A stretch of DNA of 64,000 nucleotides, from contig CAKTNN010000003.1 in the NCBI GenBank assembly GCA_934589065.1, positions 1 to 64,000 on the forward strand, read 5' to 3'. The notes beneath the pieces are model-generated. The model had not been told where the DNA came from. It saw nothing but the letters and a program-made list of their open reading frames with translations, and made no database searches. Shown here one piece after another: positions 24,974 through 32,806 of the stretch (its first letter is position 1; the number at the start of each line of letters is the position of its first letter). Made by a program: the position numbers and the translations under genes. This DNA comes from an uncultured Oscillospiraceae bacterium. GTDB lineage: Bacteria; Bacillota; Clostridia; Oscillospirales; Oscillospiraceae.

Positions 24974-26302
24974 ATGGAAGCAAAGACATTCCATGGCGGC
25001 GTTCATCCCGCAGGCCACAAGGAGCTTTCCTGTGAAAGCGCCCTGAAGCCCCTGCTCCCCCTAGGCGAACTGGTGTATATGACGAATCAGCACATCGGCA
25101 AGCCCGCCACCCCCGTGGTGAAAAAGGGAGACAAGGTTCTGGCCGGTCAGGTGATCGCTGAGGCCGGCGGGTTTGTATCCGCCAATATTCATAGCTCCGT
25201 TTCCGGCACGGTTAAGGCAGTGGAGCCCCGAAAGAACGCCTCCGGCGGCAGCGCAATGGCAATTGTGGTGGAAAACGACGGAGAATATACTTTGGCAGAA
25301 GGCGTGGGAGAGGCCTGCGATGCAGCCTCCCTTTCCAATCAGGAGCTCCTTGCCAAGGTGCAGAAGGCCGGCATTGTGGGCATGGGCGGCGCAGGATTCC
25401 CCACCCATGTGAAGCTGACGGTGAAGGAACCGGAAAAGATCCGCTTCGTCATTGCCAACGGCGCAGAGTGTGAGCCCTACATCACCTGTGATGACCAGCT
25501 GATGCAGACGAAGGGCAAGGAAATCGTTGCGGGCATGGAGCTGATTCTGCGGCTGTTTCCCAATGCAGAGGGCATTGTGGTTATTGAGAACAACAAGCCC
25601 AAGGCCATTGCTGCCATGCAGGAGGCCTGCAAGGATGCCCAGAAGGTCAGCGTCATGCCGGTACAGACCAAGTACCCCCAGGGCGGTGAGCGATCCTTGA
25701 TCAGCATCATTGCCCAGAAGCACCTGAAGCTGGGCATGCTCCCTGCGGATGCCGGGTGCGTGGTGGACAATGTGGCAACCATTTATGCCATTTATCGGGC
25801 GGTATGCTTTAATGAGCCCCTGATGGAGCGGAGCTTTACCGTTTCCGGCGATGCCGTGGAGAACCCCGGCAACTACATCGTAAAAATCGGCACCAGCCAT
25901 CGGGAGCTGGTGGATGCCTGCGGCGGCTTTAAGCTGCCTGCCAAAAAGGTGCTCTCCGGCGGCCCCATGATGGGCTTTGCCATGACCACCCTGGATGCCC
26001 CTATCTGCAAGAACAACAACGCCCTGACGGCGCTGAGCTTTGACGATGTGGAGCTTGCTCAGAAGCAGATGACAGCCTGCCTGCGCTGTGGTCGATGCAG
26101 CCGGGTGTGCCCCTTGGGCCTGTCTCCCCAGCTGATGCAGGTTGCCGCCCAGCGCAAGGATTACGAGCGCTACGAAAAGCACCTGTATGGCCTGGAGTGC
26201 ATCGGCTGCGGCTGCTGCACCTACAATTGCCCCGCCAAACGTCCGCTGATGCAGCTGTTCAAGCAGACCAAGGCGGAAATCATGGCTATGAAGAAACGGT
26301 AA
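24974..26302 (+). CDS. rnfC: Rnf complex subunit C
   Basis: 442 residues from ATG 24974 (AAGGAGAGGTGTAC). The N-terminal barrel-sandwich domain (KTFHGGVHPAGHKELS) leads into the NADH/FMN-binding domain (GIVGMGGAGFPTHVKL). The C-terminal 2[4Fe-4S] set is CLRCGRCSRVCP (~368) and CIGCGCCTYNCP (~408). RnfC is the NAD-side subunit of the ferredoxin:NAD+ oxidoreductase that pumps Na+ or H+. It is the first of the operon C-DG-E-A-B. Confidence 0.95.
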   Translation: MEAKTFHGGVHPAGHKELSCESALKPLLPLGELVYMTNQHIGKPATPVVKKGDKVLAGQVIAEAGGFVSANIHSSVSGTVKAVEPRKNASGGSAMAIVVENDGEYTLAEGVGEACDAASLSNQELLAKVQKAGIVGMGGAGFPTHVKLTVKEPEKIRFVIANGAECEPYITCDDQLMQTKGKEIVAGMELILRLFPNAEGIVVIENNKPKAIAAMQEACKDAQKVSVMPVQTKYPQGGERSLISIIAQKHLKLGMLPADAGCVVDNVATIYAIYRAVCFNEPLMERSFTVSGDAVENPGNYIVKIGTSHRELVDACGGFKLPAKKVLSGGPMMGFAMTTLDAPICKNNNALTALSFDDVELAQKQMTACLRCGRCSRVCPLGLSPQLMQVAAQRKDYERYEKHLYGLECIGCGCCTYNCPAKRPLMQLFKQTKAEIMAMKKR

Positions 26303-26315
26303 GGAGGCGGAATGT

Positions 26316-27851
26316 ATGGACGAATTATATAATGTATCTTCTGCCCCCCACGTGCGCAGTCCTTTGACCACCCGGGGCGTTATGACCGATGTGCTGGTTG
26401 CCCTGCTGCCCACGGCGGTTATGGGCGTGTGGGTGCACGGCTTCCCCGCATTCCTGGTTATTGCCCTGAGTATGTGCAGCGCCGTGGTGACGGAATATCT
26501 GTTTGATCGGGTGACCCACCGGAAAAACACCATTGCGGACTGCTCTGCCATGGTTACCGGCTTGCTTCTGGCCCTGACCCTGCCGGCTCAGGTTCCCGTT
26601 TATATCCCGGTGCTGGGCTCCGTGTTTGCCATTCTTGTGGTAAAGTGCCTCTTTGGCGGCCTGGGCCATAACATTATGAACCCCGCCCTGGCAGGCCGGA
26701 GCTTCCTGCTGATTTCCTTCGGCAGCCTGATGACGGTGTATTCCGTAGACGGCGTTTCTGCGGCTACCCCCCTTGCCGAGCTGGCTGCCGGCAAAACGGT
26801 GGATCTGCTGCCACTGTTTACGGGCTTCTCCAGCGGCGTTATTGGATCTTCCGCCCTTGCTCTGATTGCCGGCGGCATCTATCTGCTGCTCTCCGGCGGT
26901 ATTACCTGGGAGATTCCCACTTCCATGATCGGCACCACCTGGCTGTTCCTGGTGATTTTCGGCGGTCATGGCTTTGATCCTGCTTACATTCTGCCCCAGC
27001 TGCTGGGCGGCGGCCTGCTGATGGCGGCCTTCTTCATGGCAACCGACCCGGTATCCTGCCCTTCCACAAGAGACGGTCAGCTGGTATTCGGTGTGTTTGC
27101 CGGTATCCTCATGGGCCTGTTCCGGGTGAAGGGCTCTTCCCCGGACTCCACCACTTATGCGGTGCTGATTGCCGACCTGGTGGGCCCTGTGATTGATGAC
27201 CTGATCATCCCAGAGCCCTTCGGCTACCGGATCCCCAAGGAGCGGAAAAAGGCCATTCCCAAGCCTGTGTTCATCCTGCTGGTAATCACTCTGGTGGCGG
27301 GCCTGGCCCTCTCCGGCGTGTATGTGATGACCAAGGATACCATTGCGGAAAACCAGGCCAGCGCCAACAAGGCAGCCCTTATGGAGGTTTTGCCTGAGGC
27401 CAAGGACTTCACCACCGACGAGGAACTCCAGAATAAGCTGGATTCCCAGGGAGATACCTACGGTGCAGACTTCGGCGGCGCAAAGATCGAGGGCGCTGCC
27501 GTGGGCGTGGATGATGCCGGTAACCCTGTGGGCTACGCCATCACCGTATTCAATTCCGACAGCTACGATGGCGGCCTGACCCTGGTGGTGGGCATCACCC
27601 AGGACGGCACTGTGAAAGGCATCTCCTTCACCGAGCTGCACGATACCGCCGGTATGGGCATGAAGTGCGGCGATCCCGAATTCAAGGATCAGTTCAATGA
27701 TGTGAAGACCGGCAAGTTCACCCTGAACAAGGCCGGCGGCTCCACCGCAGAGGATGAGATCGACTCCGTTTCCGGTGCATCCATCACCTCCGGCGCTGTG
27801 GTCAACGCCGTCAATGCCGCGCTGGACTTCGTTTCCGGTCGGATCGGTTAA
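26316..27851 (+). CDS. Fused Rnf subunits D and G
   Basis: One 511-residue frame carries both subunits. Residues 1-~310 are RnfD: many membrane segments, MNPALAGRSFLL, and the flavin-attachment motif VSAATPLAEL (Thr). Residues ~325-511 are RnfG: one membrane helix (VFILLVITLVAGLALSGVYV), then the FMN-binding domain with HDTAGMGMKC and the attachment motif DSVSGASITSG. In the usual complex D and G are separate ~310- and ~190-residue proteins. The attachment site reads SGAS instead of SGAT, a form that flavin transferase may still accept. The junction IPKERKKAIPKP has no stop or shift in sequence. Confidence 0.93.
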   Translation: MDELYNVSSAPHVRSPLTTRGVMTDVLVALLPTAVMGVWVHGFPAFLVIALSMCSAVVTEYLFDRVTHRKNTIADCSAMVTGLLLALTLPAQVPVYIPVLGSVFAILVVKCLFGGLGHNIMNPALAGRSFLLISFGSLMTVYSVDGVSAATPLAELAAGKTVDLLPLFTGFSSGVIGSSALALIAGGIYLLLSGGITWEIPTSMIGTTWLFLVIFGGHGFDPAYILPQLLGGGLLMAAFFMATDPVSCPSTRDGQLVFGVFAGILMGLFRVKGSSPDSTTYAVLIADLVGPVIDDLIIPEPFGYRIPKERKKAIPKPVFILLVITLVAGLALSGVYVMTKDTIAENQASANKAALMEVLPEAKDFTTDEELQNKLDSQGDTYGADFGGAKIEGAAVGVDDAGNPVGYAITVFNSDSYDGGLTLVVGITQDGTVKGISFTELHDTAGMGMKCGDPEFKDQFNDVKTGKFTLNKAGGSTAEDEIDSVSGASITSGAVVNAVNAALDFVSGRIG

Positions 27852-27862
27852 GGAGGATACCT

Positions 27863-28531
27863 ATGAAACCCTATTTGGAACGAATTAAAAACGGCCTGAT
27901 CACGGAAAACCCCGTGTTTGTGCTGATGCTGGGTATGTGCCCCACCCTGGCTGTTACCACCTCCGCTATCAATGGCTTCGGTATGGGTATGTCCTCTCTG
28001 GTGGTTCTGGCAATTTCCAACCTGGTTATTTCTCTGCTGCGGAAGATCATTCCCGATGAAGTGCGGCTGCCTGCCTACATCGTGGTGGTTGCCTCCTTCG
28101 TGACCGTGGTGGAGCTGCTGATGGAGGCCTATCTTCAGTCCCTCTATGCGGCCCTGGGCATTTACATTCCGCTGATCGTGGTAAACTGCATCATTCTGGG
28201 CCGTGCGGAAGCCTATGCTTCCAAGAATCCTCCTCTGCTGAGCCTGTTCGATGGAATTGGCATGGGCCTGGGCTTTACCGTGGGCCTGACTATCATCGGC
28301 GCCATCCGGGAAATCCTGGGAGCCGGCAGCATTTTCGGGATTGCACTGCCCAAGGTGTATGAGCCCATGGCATTCTTTGTCCGGGCCCCCGGCGCATTCC
28401 TGGTGCTGGCGGTGCTGGTTGCCATTATGAATGCCGTTGGCATCAAGAACCGCGCCAACAAGATGACAGAGGGCTGCGACGGCTGCTGCGCCACCTGCTC
28501 CTCTGCCTGCGGCGAAAAGAAGGAGGGCTAA
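27863..28531 (+). CDS. rnfE: Rnf complex subunit E
   Basis: 222 residues with six membrane segments and the motif NPVFVLMLGMCPTLAVTT typical of RnfE/NqrD. It lines the ion and electron path with RnfA. The cytoplasmic tail is extended and rich in Cys (CDGCCATCSSACGEKKEG), with six cysteines in 14 residues, which is not part of the core family. It follows the D-G fusion by 11 bases with an AAGGAGG site. Confidence 0.93.
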   Translation: MKPYLERIKNGLITENPVFVLMLGMCPTLAVTTSAINGFGMGMSSLVVLAISNLVISLLRKIIPDEVRLPAYIVVVASFVTVVELLMEAYLQSLYAALGIYIPLIVVNCIILGRAEAYASKNPPLLSLFDGIGMGLGFTVGLTIIGAIREILGAGSIFGIALPKVYEPMAFFVRAPGAFLVLAVLVAIMNAVGIKNRANKMTEGCDGCCATCSSACGEKKEG

Positions 28532-28534
28532 GCC

Positions 28535-29110
28535 GTGTCCAGTCTGATTTTGATCATTGTTACCACGGCACTGGTAAATAACGTGGTGCTGAGCCAGTTC
28601 TTGGGAATCTGCTCCTTCCTGGGTGTTTCCTCCCAGAAGAAGGCATCCCTGTCTCTGGGCCTGGCGGTCATGGCGGTGCTGACGGTGTCCTCTGCTGTGG
28701 CAAACCTGCTGTATACCTACGTCCTGGCGCCTCTGGGCCTGGACTATCTGAAAACCATCGTCTTCATTCTGGTCATTGCCGCTCTGGTTCAGATGGTGGA
28801 AATGTTCCTGAAGAAGAACGCCCATGCGGTGTATCAGTCTCTGGGCATTTACCTGCCTCTGATCACCACCAACTGTGCGGTGCTGGGCGTGGCGCTGACC
28901 AATGTGCAGAATGGCTACAATCTGATTCAGAGCATCTTCGCCGGTTTTGGCACGGCTCTGGGCTATACCATCGCCATTGTTCTGCTGGCTGCCGTCCGGG
29001 AGCACCTGGATGAGGAAGCCATTCCCGCTCCTTTCCGGGGAGCACCCATCGTTCTACTGTGTGCAACCCTGATGGCTATGGCTTTCGTGGGCTTCAGCGG
29101 TCTGGCATAA
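28535..29110 (+). CDS. rnfA: Rnf complex subunit A
   Basis: 191 residues from GTG 28535, 3 bases after rnfE, with GGAGGGCTAAGCC as ribosome site. Six membrane segments; NNVVLSQFLGICSFLGVS and TNCAVLGVAL hold the two conserved cysteines that bind the membrane 2Fe-2S centre between RnfA and RnfE. Confidence 0.94.
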   Translation: MSSLILIIVTTALVNNVVLSQFLGICSFLGVSSQKKASLSLGLAVMAVLTVSSAVANLLYTYVLAPLGLDYLKTIVFILVIAALVQMVEMFLKKNAHAVYQSLGIYLPLITTNCAVLGVALTNVQNGYNLIQSIFAGFGTALGYTIAIVLLAAVREHLDEEAIPAPFRGAPIVLLCATLMAMAFVGFSGLA

Positions 29111-29122
29111 GGAGGAGAAGGT

Positions 29123-29914
29123 ATGCAGGGAATTATCATTGCAACCCTGGTGGTAGGCGTTGTGGGCCTGGTTCTGGGCCTGGCACTGGTCACCGCCAGC
29201 AAGAAGTTTTATGTAGAAGTTGATGACCGGGTCACCAAGGTTCGGGAGTGCCTCCGGGGCGCCAACTGCGGCGCTTGCGGCTACGCCGGATGTGATGCCG
29301 TGGCAGAGGCCATGGTCAAGGGCGAGGCCCGTGTGGATGCCTGCCCCGGCAACAGCTCGGAAAATATTGCAAAGATTGCCGCAATCCTGGGTAAGGAGAG
29401 CATCGATCAGGATCCGCAGGTGGCCTATATCCGCTGCGCCGGAACCTGCAACGCCACCAAGCCCAAGGGCAACTACGTCGGCATTTCCGATTGCCGCGCT
29501 GCGGTTCTCAGCGGCGGCCTGGGCTTTATGTCCTGCGATTATGGCTGCCTGGGTCTGGGCAGCTGTGCAGCGGTGTGCCCGGAAAAGGCCATCACCATTG
29601 TCGATGGCATTGCCCATGTGGATAAGCGCAAGTGTATCGGCTGCGGTATGTGCGCCAAGACCTGCCCCAAGCACGTTATTGAGATGCATGACCGGGCTGC
29701 CAAGGTGGCAGTCAGCTGCTCCAACCACGACCGTGGCCCAGCAGTGAAGAAGGTCTGCTCCGCCGGCTGTATCGGCTGCGGAATCTGTGTCAAGCAGTGC
29801 GAGCAGGGAGCGGTCACCCTGGAAAACAATCTGGCTACCGTGGATCCCGAGAAGTGCGTAGGCTGCGGCAAGTGCGTAGAAAAGTGCCCCACCAAGGCCA
29901 TTCACTTTGTATAA
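29123..29914 (+). CDS. rnfB: Rnf complex subunit B (polyferredoxin)
   Basis: 263 residues. An N-terminal membrane helix (IIATLVVGVVGLVLGLAL) is followed by the Fe-S domain CLRGANCGACGYAGCDAVAE. Ferredoxin-type motifs follow: CGMCAKTCPKHV, CIGCGICVKQCEQ, CVGCGKCVEKCPTKA. RnfB takes electrons from reduced ferredoxin. It is the last classic gene of the operon; 12 bases later a small ORF starts. Confidence 0.94.
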   Translation: MQGIIIATLVVGVVGLVLGLALVTASKKFYVEVDDRVTKVRECLRGANCGACGYAGCDAVAEAMVKGEARVDACPGNSSENIAKIAAILGKESIDQDPQVAYIRCAGTCNATKPKGNYVGISDCRAAVLSGGLGFMSCDYGCLGLGSCAAVCPEKAITIVDGIAHVDKRKCIGCGMCAKTCPKHVIEMHDRAAKVAVSCSNHDRGPAVKKVCSAGCIGCGICVKQCEQGAVTLENNLATVDPEKCVGCGKCVEKCPTKAIHFV

Positions 29915-29926
29915 GGAGGAACGGCA

Positions 29927-30031
29927 ATGGATACCCTTCGTTTTCTGGGCAGTGAACTGAAAAAATGGCTCATTGGCTTTTTGAGCGCCGGTGCATTTAT
30001 GGCACTGAGTATGTGGCTGATGGCGCTGTAA
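29927..30031 (+). CDS. 34-codon predicted membrane protein at the end of the rnf operon
   Basis: ATG 29927 is 7 bases after a strong AAGGAGG and 12 bases after the rnfB stop. The product is MDTLRFLGSELKK, then a hydrophobic stretch WLIGFLSAGAFMALSMWLMA, ending LMAL. This is one membrane helix with a basic/charged N-terminus. It is too short for usual gene finders. The operon position suggests a small accessory subunit of the Rnf complex, by analogy with small subunits of other membrane enzymes; this is inference. The terminator lies 109 bases after it. Confidence 0.7.
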   Translation: MDTLRFLGSELKKWLIGFLSAGAFMALSMWLMAL

Positions 30032-30045
30032 ATCCGCTTCGCCAT

Positions 30046-30110
30046 TGCAATTCAGTAAGTGTGAAATACGCACTGTCATTGCAAGCCAGCGTGCACGCGG
30101 ACGCACAATC
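30046..30110. repeat. Degenerate copy of the TCATTGC repeat family
   Basis: TGTCATTGCAAGCCAGCGTG followed by ACGCACAATCTTACG matches the dispersed repeat (core with AGCGTGCACGC). It lies between the small rnf ORF and the operon terminator. Confidence 0.6.
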
Positions 30111-30139
30111 TTACGTATGTTCCCCAAAATTTCAGAGAC

Positions 30140-30171
30140 AAAAAGGAGCGAACCGCGGTTCGCTCCTTTTT
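30140..30171 (+). terminator. Terminator of the rnf operon
   Basis: The 32-base stretch is a perfect palindrome (AAAAAGGAGCGAACCG and its complement), giving a strong stem with flanking A and T runs; usable in both directions. Confidence 0.9.
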
Positions 30172-30340
30172 GATTTTACGTTTTCGTCAAAATCTTCTGA
30201 ACAAATTCTCCTTTTTGCCTATTCTTTTCCTGCGGCAACTGTGATATTCTTAGAAAATCAGAAAGTCTGGGGATGCTGTGCCTGCTCGCCGCCTTTGGCG
30301 GATTGCCGGGGCAGGCTCCCTGAGAAAGGAACATTTATCT

Positions 30341-32806
30341 ATGGCAAAGGATATGCCCGAAAAAGAAGAAAATGGCGGGATGAAAAAGGTTGCCGCGTTC
30401 ATTGTGGATAAACGCAACCTGTTTTTCCTGCTGTATGTGGTGGCGCTGGTATTCAGCCTTTTCTCCCGAAATTGGGTAGAGGTGGAAAACGACATCACAA
30501 CCTATCTGCCGGAGGAGACGGAAACCCGCCGGGGCCTGACGGTGATGAACGACAATTTCGTCACCTACGGTTCGGCGCGGGTGATGATTTCCAATATCAC
30601 ACCCCAGCGTGCTCAGGAAGTGGCAGACAGCATTGCAGAGATAGAGGGAGTATCCCGGGTGACCTTCGATGGTACGGAGGATCACTATCGGGGGGCTTCC
30701 GCCCTGCTGGATGTAAGCTTTGACGCAGAAGAGACGGAAGACCGGGCGATAAATGCCATGAACGAAATCCGAACCATGCTGGCGGACTACGATACCTACG
30801 TAGATACCACCGTGGGCGAGGATACATCCGCAGATCTGGCAAAGGAAATGGGCGTCATCGTCCTGGTTGCGGCAGTTATTATTGTGGTGGTGCTGACCCT
30901 GACCTCCAAGGCCTATCTGGAGGTGCCGGTGCTGGTTATGACCTTCGGCGCGGCGGCTCTGCTGAATATGGGCACAAACTTCCTGTGCGGAAAGATCAGC
31001 TTTATTTCCAACTCCGTGACGGTGGTGCTGCAGCTGGCTCTGGCAATTGACTACGCAATCATTCTGTGCCACCGGTTTTCTGCGGAGCATGAAACCCTGG
31101 AGGCAAGAGAAGCCTGCATCGAGGCACTGAGCAAGGCCATTCCGGAAATTTCCTCCAGCAGCCTTACTACCATTTCCGGTTTGGGAGCCCTGGCCTTCAT
31201 GCACTTCGGCATCGGCCTGGATATGGCTACGGTGCTGATCAAGGCCATCCTGTTAAGCCTTCTGTCCGTGTTTACCCTGATGCCGGGCCTTCTGATGCTG
31301 TTCAGCAAGCTGATCGACAAGACCCAGCACAAAAACCTGATTCCCCCCATTACTGCCATCGGCAAATTTGACGTGGCTACCCGTTATATCGTGCCGCCGC
31401 TGTTTTTGGTGGTGACGGTATTTGCCTGCATTTTTGCAAACAAGTGCCCCTACGCCTATACCTACAATGACCTGACTACCGCCAAGCAGAGCGAAAAGCA
31501 GGTGGCGGTGCAGAAGATTAAGAATACCTTCGGCAACAGCAACATGGTTGCCATTATGGTTCCCTCCGGGAGCTATGAAAAGGAAAAGGCAATCCTCGAT
31601 ACCCTTTCCGAAAATCCCAACGTAAAATCCACCATGGGGCTTGCCTCCATTGAGGCGATGGATGGCTATGTGCTTACCGATGCCCTGACCCCCAGACAGT
31701 TTTCCGAGCTGGCGGGACTGGACTATGAGGTGGCAAAGCTCCTGTACACCGCCTACGCAACGGACAAGAGCCAGTACGGAGAGCTTTTAAACGGCGTGGG
31801 GGCTTATGAAGTGCCGCTGTTTGATATGTTCCAGTTCTTGAAGGAACAGATGGAAAACGGCAATGTCCGTCTGGAGGGGGACACCCAGGACACCCTGGAT
31901 GACCTCTTTGACCAGCTGGACCAGGCAAAGCTCCAGCTGCAAAGTGATGACTACAGCCGAATGGTTGTGTATCTGGATTTGCCGGAGGAAAGCGACGAAA
32001 CCTTCCAGCTGGTGACGGATATGCACGACCTGGTTCGCTCCTATTATGGAGACGATTTCTACGTGGTGGGCAACACCACCTCGGCTATGGATTTGAGCTC
32101 CTCCTTTATTGAGGATAACCTGCTGATTTCCATTTTGTCCGCTCTGTTTGTTATGCTGATTCTGCTGTTCACCTTTAAGTCCGCAGGCCTGCCGGTGCTG
32201 CTGATTCTGGTGATTCAGGGCAGTATCTGGATGAACTTCTCCGTGCCTGCGATTCAAAATACCCCCTTGTATTTCCTGGGCTATCTGATCGTAAACTCCA
32301 TCCAGATGGGCGCAAACATCGACTACGCCATTGTTATTTCCAGCCATTATTCGGAAATGAAGCAGACGCTGCCTCCCAAGGAGGCCATTATCGCAGCACT
32401 GAATGCTTCCTTCCCCACAATCTTCACTTCCGGCACCATTCTGGCAGCCGCAGGCAGCCTGATTGCCGTCATGACCACCAACCCGGTTATTGCCACCATC
32501 GGCGATTGTCTGGGCAGAGGCACCATCATCTCCATTGTGCTGGTTTTGGCTGTGCTGCCCCAGATCCTGGTGCTGGGCGACATCATCATCGAGCGTACCA
32601 GCTTTGAAATGCCCCAGCTGGACCGTAAGGTTCGGGCGGCCTCCGGCACCATGCGTGTGAAGGGCCGGGTTCGCGGCTACATCAGCGGTGTGGTGGATGC
32701 AGAGATCAACGGCGTACTGACCGGACAGATCAACGCCGCCATTTCCACCGAGGATTTGGAGGTTATCGAGGAACATCCGGCAATTGAGGGAGGAACCGAG
32801 GAATGA
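30341..32806 (+). CDS. MMPL/RND-family membrane transporter
   Basis: 821 residues from ATG 30341 (AGAAAGGA upstream). Two MMPL halves are seen. Each has one membrane helix, a large extracytoplasmic loop (WVEVENDITTYLPEE...; CPYAYTYNDLTTAKQSE...) and a bundle of five helices with ALAIDYAIILCHRFSAEH or GANIDYAIVISSHYSEMK, the second- and fourth-helix motifs with the Asp of RND pumps. Actinobacterial MMPL proteins move lipids; the substrate here is unknown. The C-terminal ~60 residues are cytoplasmic and charged. The stop overlaps the start of the next gene (ATGA), so the surface protein is translationally coupled. Confidence 0.9.
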   Translation: MAKDMPEKEENGGMKKVAAFIVDKRNLFFLLYVVALVFSLFSRNWVEVENDITTYLPEETETRRGLTVMNDNFVTYGSARVMISNITPQRAQEVADSIAEIEGVSRVTFDGTEDHYRGASALLDVSFDAEETEDRAINAMNEIRTMLADYDTYVDTTVGEDTSADLAKEMGVIVLVAAVIIVVVLTLTSKAYLEVPVLVMTFGAAALLNMGTNFLCGKISFISNSVTVVLQLALAIDYAIILCHRFSAEHETLEAREACIEALSKAIPEISSSSLTTISGLGALAFMHFGIGLDMATVLIKAILLSLLSVFTLMPGLLMLFSKLIDKTQHKNLIPPITAIGKFDVATRYIVPPLFLVVTVFACIFANKCPYAYTYNDLTTAKQSEKQVAVQKIKNTFGNSNMVAIMVPSGSYEKEKAILDTLSENPNVKSTMGLASIEAMDGYVLTDALTPRQFSELAGLDYEVAKLLYTAYATDKSQYGELLNGVGAYEVPLFDMFQFLKEQMENGNVRLEGDTQDTLDDLFDQLDQAKLQLQSDDYSRMVVYLDLPEESDETFQLVTDMHDLVRSYYGDDFYVVGNTTSAMDLSSSFIEDNLLISILSALFVMLILLFTFKSAGLPVLLILVIQGSIWMNFSVPAIQNTPLYFLGYLIVNSIQMGANIDYAIVISSHYSEMKQTLPPKEAIIAALNASFPTIFTSGTILAAAGSLIAVMTTNPVIATIGDCLGRGTIISIVLVLAVLPQILVLGDIIIERTSFEMPQLDRKVRAASGTMRVKGRVRGYISGVVDAEINGVLTGQINAAISTEDLEVIEEHPAIEGGTEE

